Shown: piece after piece, positions 7,145 through 14,874 of the stretch
Layout: each line of letters starts with the position of its first letter
Position numbering within the stretch: position 1 is the stretch's first letter
Assembly: GCA_031283515.1 (NCBI GenBank)
Contig: JAITBS010000189.1
Coordinates: forward strand, 1 to 28,339
Source of the DNA: Planctomycetaceae bacterium
GTDB taxonomy: Bacteria; Planctomycetota; Planctomycetia; Pirellulales; Thermoguttaceae
DNA length: 28,339 bases
Direction: 5' to 3'
Translations under genes and position numbers: made by a program
Notes under the pieces: model-generated
The model's database searches: none
What the model saw: the letters and a program-made list of their open reading frames with translations, nothing else
What the model was told of the DNA's origin: nothing

Positions 7145-7714
7145 TTATTTTTTACGTTTTTGCGGAGCGTCGGCACGAAACGGCATTCCGAAAGCACGAA
7201 GCATTTCACGGGAGTCATGATCGCTATTACTTCGGCTAACGAATGTAATATTCATCCCTTGACTTTTCGAATATTTATCAGGGTTCAATTCGGGAAACAC
7301 AAGGAATTCCGTCAAACCAAGATTGTAATTACCGTGACCGTCAAAACTTTTCGGATTTAATCCTTGAAAGTCGCGAACTCGCGGCAAAACAATAGAGATA
7401 AGACGATCCATAAATTCATACATTCGGGTGCCGCGAAGTGTGACCATACAACCGACATTCATTCCTTCACGGAGTTTAAAGTTCGCAATTGACTTTCGCG
7501 CTTTGGTAATAACCGGTTTTTGTCCAGTAACTTGCGTTAATACATCGGCGGCTTCCTCCATATACTTTTTTTCGTTGAGGTTACTACCGACACCCATATT
7601 CACAACAATTTTCTGAAGTCTTGGAAGCGACATAACATTATCGCGTTTAAGACTTTTTTTCAATGCCGGAATAATGTCCTTCTGATATTTTTCTTGCAAA
7701 CGTGGTTTTGCCAT
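7145..7714 (-). CDS. rplE: 50S ribosomal protein L5
   Basis: It binds 5S rRNA in the central protuberance and contacts the 30S head. Recognisable blocks are MSLPRLQKIVVNMGVG (about residues 28-43), the ITGQKPVITKARKSIANFKLREG-like segment (VTGQKPVITKARKSIANFK) and FDGHGNYNLGLTEFLVFPEL. Its 189 residues are about ten longer than E. coli L5, the surplus being at the Lys/Arg-rich C-terminus. It is 96 bp after rplX and 217 bp before rpsN. Confidence 0.97.
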   Translation of the reverse strand: MAKPRLQEKYQKDIIPALKKSLKRDNVMSLPRLQKIVVNMGVGSNLNEKKYMEEAADVLTQVTGQKPVITKARKSIANFKLREGMNVGCMVTLRGTRMYEFMDRLISIVLPRVRDFQGLNPKSFDGHGNYNLGLTEFLVFPELNPDKYSKSQGMNITFVSRSNSDHDSREMLRAFGMPFRADAPQKRKK

Positions 7715-7810
7715 AAATCTGATTCTCCAGTTGCGGCGTTGTACGCAACTCCAAAAGTTTTATTAGGCAGGCTACTCTAAATATTTAATGAATATCTTTA
7801 GTAATAATAA

Positions 7811-8155
7811 CTATTTTATAATTGTTTTCTTCACCCGAGAAACAATATTGATATCTGCTTTACATTTTTTGCAGACACGGTATTTTGTACCATCTTTATC
7901 AAACCGAAATCCAACTCGTGTCGGTTGAGAACAGAACGGACAAATTAATTTAACATTCGAAACTGAAATCGGCATTTCCATAGAAAGCCGTCCGCCTTGT
8001 GGATTACGACGACTTCGGCGAACATGTTTATGTACAACATTCACACCTTCTACGGTTACTTTTGCTTCCTCTCGATCAACAGAAACAACTCTGGATTTTT
8101 TACCATTGTTTCTTCCGATAAGAACGAGAACTTGATCATTTCTATTTATTCGCAT
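7811..8155 (-). CDS. rplX: 50S ribosomal protein L24
   Basis: An assembly-initiating large-subunit protein at the exit tunnel. The KOW motif lies at about residues 6-32 (DQVLVLIGRNNGKKSRVVSVDR), followed by GVNVVHKHVRRSRRNPQGGR. The C-terminal part has CPFC and CKKC pairs around TRVGFRFDKDGTKYRV, the zinc-ribbon-like ending of many bacterial L24 proteins. Its 114 residues are normal for that form. It is 24 bp after rplN. Confidence 0.97.
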   Translation of the reverse strand: MRINRNDQVLVLIGRNNGKKSRVVSVDREEAKVTVEGVNVVHKHVRRSRRNPQGGRLSMEMPISVSNVKLICPFCSQPTRVGFRFDKDGTKYRVCKKCKADINIVSRVKKTIIK

Positions 8156-8179
8156 GGTACTAACGGAAATAATAAAATC

Positions 8180-8590
8180 TTAGACGACTTCGCTGGCAAG
8201 ACTAATAATTTTGACAAAACCTTCTTCGCCGTGGGCTTTTCCTTTTCCTTTTTTCTTTCGGTCTTTTTCGCGGAGTTCACGGGCAACCGCACCGAATACA
8301 CGGGTTCCAATCGGGTTTTTATTATTGTCAATCAAAACCGCCGCATTAGAATCAAACTTAACGTAACTTCCATCTTCACGCCGATAAGCCTTTTTGGTAC
8401 GAACAATCACTGCCTTAACGACGGCACCTTTTTTGATATTACTTCCCGGAATCACAGACTTAACGGAACACACAATAATGTCCCCAAGTCCGGCAAAACG
8501 GCGATGTGTTCCTCCTAAAACCTTAAAACACATCAATTCTTTGGCTCCGGTGTTATCGGCAACATCTAATCTGGTTTGCATCTGGATCAT
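8180..8590 (-). CDS. rplN: 50S ribosomal protein L14 with internal basic insertion
   Basis: A highly conserved subunit-interface protein that binds 23S rRNA helix 95. MIQMQTRLDVADNTGAKELM is typical. The usual ending RELR-(few residues)-KIISLAPEVV is present but split by about 15 extra residues (KDRKKKGKGKAHGEEG), giving 136 residues against the normal 122. The ATG at 8588-8590 is chosen over a TTG two codons upstream because L14 begins MIQ and AAGGTGG lies just before it. Confidence 0.96.
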   Translation of the reverse strand: MIQMQTRLDVADNTGAKELMCFKVLGGTHRRFAGLGDIIVCSVKSVIPGSNIKKGAVVKAVIVRTKKAYRREDGSYVKFDSNAAVLIDNNKNPIGTRVFGAVARELREKDRKKKGKGKAHGEEGFVKIISLASEVV

Positions 8591-8712
8591 AACCAACCAC
8601 CTTAAAATATTCTTTGATAGGAGTTTGTTAGTGAAATATTATTCTATACGAATCTATTAAGTTGTGTGTAACTTTATTATTGTGTTCTTTAAACAATACA
8701 AAACAAGAACAA

Positions 8713-9009
8713 TTATTGTGATTCGGCTTCTTTTGCCGCAGCGCGAAGAGCAACAACATCAATCGTATTTCCCTTCGAAACAATATTAACAAGTTTCCAA
8801 CGTTTCAATCGTGACATCGGGCGGCTTTCAATTATTTCAACAGTATCACCGACAGAGGACACATTTTCCTCGTCATGGACGTAACACACGGTACGGCGTT
8901 TAACATACTTTCCGTACTTGGGATACTTAACCAGACGCGAAACTTCGACTCTTCTGGTTTTTTTCATTTTATCGCTTGTTACGACACCGATTACAACTCG
9001 CTTAGGCAT
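8713..9009 (-). CDS. rpsQ: 30S ribosomal protein S17
   Basis: A primary 16S rRNA binder with an OB fold. KRVVIGVVTSDKMKKTRRVEV at the N-terminus, the YVKRRTVCYVHDEENVSSVGDTVEIIESRPMSRLKRWKLV block and the 98-residue length fit S17; the short Ala/Glu-rich C-tail is an extension. It follows rpmC after 34 bp. Confidence 0.96.
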   Translation of the reverse strand: MPKRVVIGVVTSDKMKKTRRVEVSRLVKYPKYGKYVKRRTVCYVHDEENVSSVGDTVEIIESRPMSRLKRWKLVNIVSKGNTIDVVALRAAAKEAESQ

Positions 9010-9043
9010 TTCGAACGACCTTATTTTTGTAGTGTTATATTGT

Positions 9044-9256
9044 TTATTTATGTTCCTGTGTTTTGGAGCGTAACGATTTGAGTGTTAGGATTTTTGCAAT
9101 CAAACGTTTATTTTTTTTGAGTTCGCTTGGGGAATCGAGTCGTTCCATACGGGCTTGGAGACGAAGGTGAAACAATGTCTCTTTCGCTTCTTTGAGAATG
9201 ATTTCGAGTTGATCTGAACTCATATCCCGCAATTCGGATACTTTAGTTACTTTCAT
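9044..9256 (-). CDS. rpmC: 50S ribosomal protein L29
   Basis: A small helical-hairpin protein beside the exit tunnel that contacts SRP and trigger factor. The ELRDMSSDQLEIILKEAKETLFHLRLQ segment is the L29 signature. The ATG at 9254-9256 shares its A with the rplP stop in the string TGATG, a translational-coupling arrangement. A GTG one codon upstream is the alternative. The 70-residue product is normal in length. Confidence 0.94.
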   Translation of the reverse strand: MKVTKVSELRDMSSDQLEIILKEAKETLFHLRLQARMERLDSPSELKKNKRLIAKILTLKSLRSKTQEHK

Positions 9257-9672
9257 CACATAACCTTTCGTTTTACGAATCTACATTTAACCGGCATTTT
9301 ATGGGCTAAACGATTGAAACACATTTTTGCCGTTTCTTCCGGCACGCCGGAAATTTCGTACATAATTGTTCCCGGTTTGACGACTGCCGCCCAGTATTCC
9401 GGTTCCCCTTTTCCTTTTCCCATTCGGGTTTCGAGCGGAATGGAAGTGATTGATTTGTGAGGAAACATCCGAATATACAAACGACCTTCCGTCCGCAGGT
9501 ATTGCTGAGCCGCAATACGTCCCGCTTCAATCGTTGCTGCACTAATCCAGCCGCCTTGAATGGTTTGTAATCCGTAATCTCCAAAAACAACATCGTTTCC
9601 GCGTGTCGCTTCACCTTTTATACGACCTCTTTGGATTTTTCGATGTTTGACTCGTTTGGGCATTCGCGCCAT
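9256..9672 (-). CDS. rplP: 50S ribosomal protein L16
   Basis: It sits near the A-site tRNA elbow. MPKRVKHRKIQRGRIKG, then ATIEAGRIAAQQYLRTEGRLYIRMFPHKSIT and the MGKGKGEPEYWAAVVKPGTIMYEI block are diagnostic. The first ATG (9670-9672) is preferred because GAGGT lies 8 nt before it; the second (9661-9663) would put that site 17 nt away. With this start the gene begins 62 nt inside the 3' end of rpsC, in a different frame. Its stop overlaps the rpmC start. Confidence 0.96.
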   Translation of the reverse strand: MARMPKRVKHRKIQRGRIKGEATRGNDVVFGDYGLQTIQGGWISAATIEAGRIAAQQYLRTEGRLYIRMFPHKSITSIPLETRMGKGKGEPEYWAAVVKPGTIMYEISGVPEETAKMCFNRLAHKMPVKCRFVKRKVM

Positions 9673-10339
9673 TGTTATCTACCTCGCTATATTCACCTTG
9701 ATTGATCCAAACTTGAATACCGATATGACCTTGTGCGATTTTGGCTTCGTGAAAACCATAATCAATTTTGGCTCGGAGTGTTGAAAGCGGAATTGAACCG
9801 GCGATTTGTTTTTCGCAACGCGCCATTTCGGCTCCACCCAATCGACCTGAAAGTTGAATTTTGATCCCTTTAGCACCGGATTCCATTGCCAATTCCATTG
9901 CCCGTTTCATTGTTCGGCGAAAACCGACTCGTTTTACGAGTTGTTCGCCAATATCTTCCGCAACTAATTGAGCAACAATATCAGGACGAACAATCTCTTC
10001 AATAATCAAATTGATTCGTCGTCCGGTAATTTTTTGGAGATCATTTTGAAGTTCTTCGACTTTTTCACCACGCCGCCCGATCATAATGCCGGGTTTTGCC
10101 GAATGCAAAATCACTCGAACTTCATCGCGTGTCCGTTCAATTTCGATTTTCGAAATCGCAGGATACATCGGTTTTTCATGTCTGGAATCGTTTGGGTCTT
10201 TGCGCTTCTTGATAAAATCTCGAATCTTCTTGTCTTCAACGAGAAGTTCGGCAAATTCTTTTTTGGATGCGTACCAACGACTCTTCCAATCTTCCATAAT
10301 TCCGGTACGAAAAGCAACCGGATTCACTTTCTGACCCAT
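9611..10339 (-). CDS. rpsC: 30S ribosomal protein S3
   Basis: It forms the mRNA entry site and has helicase activity together with S4 and S5. MGQKVNPVAFRTGI starts the protein; a KH-type domain shows IGRRGEKVEELQNDLQK near residues 88-104, and the C-terminal domain has LSGRLGGAEMARCEK and HIGIQVWINQGEY. After that block, about 30 polar residues form a tail, part of which is encoded in the 62-nt overlap with rplP. Its 242 residues are slightly long. It lies 144 bp after rplV. Confidence 0.97.
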   Translation of the reverse strand: MGQKVNPVAFRTGIMEDWKSRWYASKKEFAELLVEDKKIRDFIKKRKDPNDSRHEKPMYPAISKIEIERTRDEVRVILHSAKPGIMIGRRGEKVEELQNDLQKITGRRINLIIEEIVRPDIVAQLVAEDIGEQLVKRVGFRRTMKRAMELAMESGAKGIKIQLSGRLGGAEMARCEKQIAGSIPLSTLRAKIDYGFHEAKIAQGHIGIQVWINQGEYSEVDNNGANAQTSQTSKNPKRSYKR

Positions 10340-10483
10340 TGTAATTCTCTAACTTTACTGAGTTTCAGTTTCAAACGATTCAGACGTAAACTTGGTATAA
10401 GTAATAAAATAAATTACGTTATGTTAATATAATTATTGTCTATTGGATTAAACCGTATGGTTAATGGTTAAACAATTACCGGA

Positions 10484-10822
10484 TTAACCGACAATGACTG
10501 TAATGTGTGATGACCGTTTCAAATAAATGGTTGAAGCACCGCGTGATTTGGGACGAAATCGCCGTGTCATCGGACCGCCGTCAATACGAATCTCAAGAAC
10601 TTCAAGATCAGAAACATTGATAGCATGAAGGTGTTGAGCATTAGCAACAGCACTTTTAATAACCTCTTCAATCAATCTGGCACCGCGACTTGGGTAACAA
10701 GCAAGAATTTCAAGAGCAACATCTGCAAATTTACCACGAACAAGATCAGCATACGGTCTGATTTTTCGCGCACTCATCGCTGTATAACGGAGTCTCGCCT
10801 GATATATTTTATTATTCAGCAT
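10484..10822 (-). CDS. rplV: 50S ribosomal protein L22
   Basis: It lines the peptide exit tunnel through its long beta hairpin. RYTAMSARKIRPYADLVRGK at the N-terminus, VIKSAVANAQH in the middle and DGGPMTRRFRPKSRGAS (hairpin tip, about residues 81-97) followed by KRSSHITVIV are typical. Its 112 residues are normal. The neighbours rpsS (78 bp) and rpsC (144 bp) are in the usual order. Confidence 0.97.
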   Translation of the reverse strand: MLNNKIYQARLRYTAMSARKIRPYADLVRGKFADVALEILACYPSRGARLIEEVIKSAVANAQHLHAINVSDLEVLEIRIDGGPMTRRFRPKSRGASTIYLKRSSHITVIVG

Positions 10823-10900
10823 GATTTCACCTTAACAACTGTTTCGGATTTACCAATATCAATAGGGGACTTGAGCGGATAATTTATTCAACACAACACA

Positions 10901-11173
10901 CTATTTTTTTCCGCCTTTTCCACCGTGTCCTCGAAATATTCTGGTCATTGAAAATTCGCCAAGTTTATGACCAACCATTTCTTCAGTTACAAAAACTTTG
11001 TTGAATACTTTACCGTTATGAACCAGAAACGTATGACCTACAAATTCGGGAACAATAGTACAAGCACGTGCCCAAGTTTTAATAGGTTCTTTTTTTCCGG
11101 TTGTATCTAGTTTTTCAACTTTTGCGTACAACTTAGGATTAACAAACGGTCCTTTTTTAATTGATCTGCTCAT
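10901..11173 (-). CDS. rpsS: 30S ribosomal protein S19
   Basis: A 30S head protein that works with S13 near the A-site tRNA. MSRSIKKGPFVNPKLYAKVEKL, then TIVPEFVGHTFLVHNGKVFNKVFVTEEMVGHKLGEFSMTR are the family blocks. It is 90 residues, normal. It sits between rplB and rplV. Confidence 0.97.
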   Translation of the reverse strand: MSRSIKKGPFVNPKLYAKVEKLDTTGKKEPIKTWARACTIVPEFVGHTFLVHNGKVFNKVFVTEEMVGHKLGEFSMTRIFRGHGGKGGKK

Positions 11174-11249
11174 TTTCCAGTCTCGAAATTCTACAGGAAA
11201 TTACAACGATGTCAGGGAGGGGGACAAAAAAATTCTAATATTGTACAAA

Positions 11250-12113
11250 TCACGACAATTTCAAAATACCATAACGCCGGCTTTTTCTTCGTCGGAGAAT
11301 TGCTTTGTTTGATGGTTTTCGTTTTTTTCGGGTGGAAGTTCCTTTGGTTGGTTTTCCTGTCGGCGTAACAGGATGTCGTCCGCCTTTTGTTCGACCTTCA
11401 CCGCCGCCGTGTGGGTGATCAATAGGATTCATTGCCGTTCCTCGAACATGAGGTCGTCGTCCCAACCAACGGCTTCGACCAGCCTTGCCGATCACGATAT
11501 TCATGTGATCGATATTACCAACCACGCCGATAACCGCTCGGCAATTAACCGGAACACGTCTGATTTCACCGCTCGGCATATTGATTTGTGCCCAACCGTT
11601 TTCGGTATCACGTGCAACAAGTGTTGCCTTCGTACCGGCAGAACGACATAATGCCGCACCTTTTTTCGGTTGCAATTCAATATTATGAATTTCCGCACCA
11701 AGCGGAACTTCCGTGAGCGGAAGGCAATTACCAATAACCGGCGGCGCACCGGAACCACTCAATAACGTATCACCTTCTTTAAGTCCTTCCGGAGCCAAAA
11801 TATAACGTTTTTCGCCGTCAACATAATATAACAACGCAATACGTGCAGTACGGTTCGGATCATATTGAATGGAATTAACGATTGCCGTAACTCCATCTTT
11901 ATTGCGTCGAAAATCAATTAACCGAAATTGTTTTTTGTGACCGCCGCCGCGATGACGAACTGTAATAATACCTTGATTATTACGTCCGTTTGTTCGCCGT
12001 TTTGGTCTTAAAAGACTTTTTTCCGCATTGGAACCTTTCGTTAGTTCTTTGAAATCACTAACGCTCATATTCCGGCGACCGGCATTATTTGCTTTGTATT
12101 TTTTAACGCCCAT
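11250..12113 (-). CDS. rplB: 50S ribosomal protein L2
   Basis: It is required for subunit association and the peptidyl transferase region. The C-terminal segment GRRPHVRGTAMNPIDHPHGGGEGRTKGGRHPVTPTGKPTKG includes the near-invariant HPHGGGEGR with its conserved histidine. The SH3/OB body (ALLYYVDGEKRYILAPEGLKEGD and on) is present. It is 287 residues, slightly longer than E. coli L2. It follows rplW after 90 bp. Confidence 0.97.
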   Translation of the reverse strand: MGVKKYKANNAGRRNMSVSDFKELTKGSNAEKSLLRPKRRTNGRNNQGIITVRHRGGGHKKQFRLIDFRRNKDGVTAIVNSIQYDPNRTARIALLYYVDGEKRYILAPEGLKEGDTLLSGSGAPPVIGNCLPLTEVPLGAEIHNIELQPKKGAALCRSAGTKATLVARDTENGWAQINMPSGEIRRVPVNCRAVIGVVGNIDHMNIVIGKAGRSRWLGRRPHVRGTAMNPIDHPHGGGEGRTKGGRHPVTPTGKPTKGTSTRKKRKPSNKAILRRRKSRRYGILKLS

Positions 12114-12203
12114 ATTGACGACTCTTTCGATTTTGTGAAACCAAGAATTATTGAGTTCACAAACAATTTATTAAAACTCTATTGATTAAAAAAATTAAAA
12201 AGA

Positions 12204-12524
12204 TTAAAAATAATTAATTTTGCTTTCGGGATGAAGTTTAACGACTGCTTTTTTCCAATTCCGTCGTTTGACGATTCGCTGATAACGGGTTTTTACTGGT
12301 TTTCCTTTACGGTTCTGTGTTCTGACATCAATTACTTTGACTTCAAATAAGTATTCAACAGCACTTTTAATTTGACTTTTACTCGCTAAGGAATGTACTT
12401 CAAAGTAATAAGTATTTTGATGTTCGGCGCGATGGTATCCTTTTTCTGTTACAAGGGGACGCAGAATAATTTGATAGGGTTCAAGTTTTAGGTTTGTTTT
12501 GGTTATATCTTTGTTTTTAGGCAT
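12204..12524 (-). CDS. rplW: 50S ribosomal protein L23
   Basis: An exit-tunnel protein and docking site for trigger factor and SRP. IILRPLVTEKGYHRAEHQNTYYFEVH and KSQIKSAVEYLFEVKVIDVRTQNRKGKPVKTR match L23. It has 106 residues; the N-terminus (MPKNKDITKTNLKLEPYQ) is about ten residues longer than the minimal family. Confidence 0.96.
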   Translation of the reverse strand: MPKNKDITKTNLKLEPYQIILRPLVTEKGYHRAEHQNTYYFEVHSLASKSQIKSAVEYLFEVKVIDVRTQNRKGKPVKTRYQRIVKRRNWKKAVVKLHPESKINYF

Positions 12525-12591
12525 GATTTGCCTCCGTTCATTTTATTTAATAGTCAGTGGTATAGGATTTGTTTTGATTCTTTTAATTAAA

Positions 12592-13239
12592 TTAGTTGTT
12601 CGGTGATTTGGCGGGAATTTTAGCGATAAACGCTTCAAAAGCCGCTTTGGTAAATAAAACCCTTTTGGGTCTGAGAACTTCGTAGGCATTGAGTTCCGAA
12701 ACGGGAAGAATTCGTACACCATCAATATTTCGGAAACTTTTGTACAGATTAACGTTATAAGATTCGATGGCAACAAGAACTGTTTCTTTAATTTTGAGTA
12801 TATTAAGGACAGATGCCATTTCTTTCGTTTTTGGAGTATCAATCGAAAGAGCGTCAATCAGCGTAATTTGAGAATCATTTATTTTTGAGGCAACCGCCAT
12901 TCTTGTTGCAACTTGAAGAGCTTTGCGCGGCAATCGGTAAGACCAATCACGCGGTTGTTTGGCAAAAATATGACCGCCGCCGCGTCGAACACCGCTTCGC
13001 CGATGACCGGCACGGGCATTACCGGTTCCTTTTTGCCGATACATTTTCTTTTTATGTCCGGCAACTTCGGCACGGCTTTTTGACTTAGCAGAACCTTGAC
13101 GTAAATTGGATTGATACATAACAACAGCATCGTGCAAGAGTTGTGAACTAATGCGTGAGGCAATCGTATCAGGATCGACAGTTAGTTTATCGATTTCCTT
13201 TCCTGATTTATCAAAAATTGGTAATTCGACGTTAGCCAT
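12592..13239 (-). CDS. rplD: 50S ribosomal protein L4
   Basis: A large-subunit protein whose extended loop reaches the exit tunnel; in E. coli it also represses the S10 operon. The loop QKGTGNARAGHRRSGVRRGGGHIFAKQPRDWSY (in pieces, about residues 69-103) is diagnostic, followed by LPRKALQVATRMAVASK. It is 215 residues, normal. It lies 71 bp after rplC and 67 bp before rplW. Confidence 0.97.
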   Translation of the reverse strand: MANVELPIFDKSGKEIDKLTVDPDTIASRISSQLLHDAVVMYQSNLRQGSAKSKSRAEVAGHKKKMYRQKGTGNARAGHRRSGVRRGGGHIFAKQPRDWSYRLPRKALQVATRMAVASKINDSQITLIDALSIDTPKTKEMASVLNILKIKETVLVAIESYNVNLYKSFRNIDGVRILPVSELNAYEVLRPKRVLFTKAAFEAFIAKIPAKSPNN

Positions 13240-13310
13240 AGTAATATTGGTTCAACAATTCTGAGTGTTCTTTGTATCTTGTTTTGTTAATCTGAGGACA
13301 AAGCCGCAAG

Positions 13311-14045
13311 TTATTGGGCTGTTTTTAAGGTTAATTTCCAAGTGTTATTTTTGGGGACCGGAAGAATATTTGTCGGACTGATCCGAACATAACCTCCTTT
13401 GGGACCTGGTATTGCACCGCGAATGACTAACAAGTTATTTTCTTTGTCAATCAAAACCACTTTTTGATTTCGGATTGTTACTTGGTCGGCACCATATTGT
13501 CCGGGCATTCGTTTTCCTTTTTGTGTTCTGCTGGGAAACGCACTGCAACCGGAACTACCAAGATGGCGGTGACATTTTTTAACACCATGCGAAGCCCGTT
13601 GACCGGAAAAATTATGCCTCTTCATAACTCCAGCATAACCGCAGCCTTTACTTATCGCTGTAACATCAACGGAATGAACTTGTTCAAACACATCAACCGT
13701 TAATTCCTGACCAATTATAAAACCTTCAATCGGTAGGCGAAATTCACGAATAAATTTTTTGGGTTCGCAATTTGCTTTTGGTACAGGTTCTTGTCCTGTT
13801 GTGATGCGTTGTTTCCTGCGTTTGCTTTCGATGGCGGCAACATGTCCACGTTCACTTTTGGAAGCCCGATTACGTTTTTTGTCTTTGAATCCGATTTGTA
13901 CGGCTTCATAGCCATCACGCTGATACGTACGAAGTTGTAACACATTACACGGTCCGGCTTGAATCACCGTAACCGGAATAACCTCACCGGTTTCTGTGTA
14001 CAATTGTGTACATCCGACTTTTTGTCCCAATAATCCGATTCCCAT
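13311..14045 (-). CDS. rplC: 50S ribosomal protein L3
   Basis: It organises the 3' end of 23S rRNA and approaches the peptidyl transferase centre. MGIGLLGQKVGCTQLY, GVMKRHNFSGQRASHGVKKCHR and KGKRMPGQYGADQVTIRN are family blocks. At 244 residues it is longer than the usual 205-215; the extra lies in a Lys/Arg-rich stretch at about 60-92 (ERGHVAAIESKRRKQRITTG). At the position of the glutamine methylated by PrmB in E. coli (GQNQTP) the sequence reads GCSAFP, so that modification cannot occur here. Confidence 0.96.
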   Translation of the reverse strand: MGIGLLGQKVGCTQLYTETGEVIPVTVIQAGPCNVLQLRTYQRDGYEAVQIGFKDKKRNRASKSERGHVAAIESKRRKQRITTGQEPVPKANCEPKKFIREFRLPIEGFIIGQELTVDVFEQVHSVDVTAISKGCGYAGVMKRHNFSGQRASHGVKKCHRHLGSSGCSAFPSRTQKGKRMPGQYGADQVTIRNQKVVLIDKENNLLVIRGAIPGPKGGYVRISPTNILPVPKNNTWKLTLKTAQ

Positions 14046-14128
14046 AATATTTTTTCGGGTTGTTATTCAAACTTATATTGTCCTGATAATACAGTTATTC
14101 TGATAATATTGATAATGATATTTGATAT

Positions 14129-14147
14129 CTGGAGAGGAACACTCCAG
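14129..14147 (-). other. Short hairpin between rpsJ and rplC
   Basis: CTGGAG and CTCCAG pair around a 7-nt loop in the 120-bp rpsJ-rplC spacer, with possible further pairing of TATC and GATA outside. There is no U-run for a terminator. It could tune expression inside the operon or be chance. Confidence 0.3.
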
Positions 14148-14165
14148 CCGATAAAATTGCATTAT

Positions 14166-14501
14166 TTATTTTTTTCCGGTTGCTTTGATTTTAATATCAA
14201 CACCTGCCGGCAAAATCAATTTGTTCAAGGCATCAATTGTTTTAGCGGTTGCCTGAACGATATCGATAACACGTTTATGCGTTCGTATTTCGTACTGTTG
14301 TCGAGCTTTTTTATCGACATGGGGGCTAGACAAAACGGTGTACCGTTCGATTCGGGTTGGCAGTGGGATCGGACCACGAACAACAGAACCGGTTCTTTTT
14401 GCTGTATCAACAATATCGGTAGCACTTTGGTCGAGTATAGCGTGGTCAAACGCTTCCATTCGAATCCGAATTATTTCTTGTCCAATTCCCGTCACGGTCA
14501 T
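14166..14501 (-). CDS. rpsJ: 30S ribosomal protein S10
   Basis: A 30S head protein, also NusE in transcription antitermination. IRIRMEAFDHAILDQSATDIVDTAKRTG and VRGPIPLPTRIERYTVLSSPHVDKKARQQYEIRTHKRVIDI (in pieces) are diagnostic. Its 111 residues include a slightly longer N-terminus (MTVTGIGQE). It is the first gene of the S10 operon here. The str-operon genes (rpsL, rpsG, fusA, tuf) do not precede it; a tricorn-like protease gene does. Confidence 0.97.
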   Translation of the reverse strand: MTVTGIGQEIIRIRMEAFDHAILDQSATDIVDTAKRTGSVVRGPIPLPTRIERYTVLSSPHVDKKARQQYEIRTHKRVIDIVQATAKTIDALNKLILPAGVDIKIKATGKK

Positions 14502-14874
14502 TCTCCGCTGGTTCTTTCCTAATCCTAATTGCCAAACAACTTAAATTGACCCCTGTTATCGAACTCAATTCATTAAATCAAACCCGATTGGTCAGGGAAG
14601 TCAGTAAATTTACCATCACACCGTTTTTCGTCAAGGGGAGAACAGAACACTTTGTAAAAAATGTTCTGCGGTTGAATCAGAAGTGCAATTTTAGATTCTT
14701 CCGAACGATTGCAAACAAACGATTCACATTTCTCTCTGACTTTACGACTTTACAGTGTAAAGGAAGGTAATAATATACTCAAGAGAATTGATTAGGCAAT
14801 ACCCCCACCTAATTTTTTTGAGATATTTTTCAAAAACAATTTTATTTCTGTTTTGTAATTATTTCTGTGAACGG
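14502..14874 (-). other. Leader and upstream region of the S10 operon
   Basis: This 373-bp gap between the protease stop and rpsJ has no gene. It holds one promoter candidate (14772-14799) that would give an rpsJ leader of about 265 nt. That is long enough for leader regulation of the L4 type, but I cannot identify a matching structure. No repeat elements of the kinds seen elsewhere occur here. Confidence 0.5.
14772..14799 (-). promoter_or_regulatory. Candidate promoter of the ribosomal operon
   Basis: On the minus strand TTGCCT (14794-14799) and TATATT (14772-14777) are 16 bp apart; TATTAT at 18 bp is an alternative -10. The match is moderate. It is placed upstream of the first ribosomal gene and after the end of the preceding protease gene. 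Confidence 0.35.
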
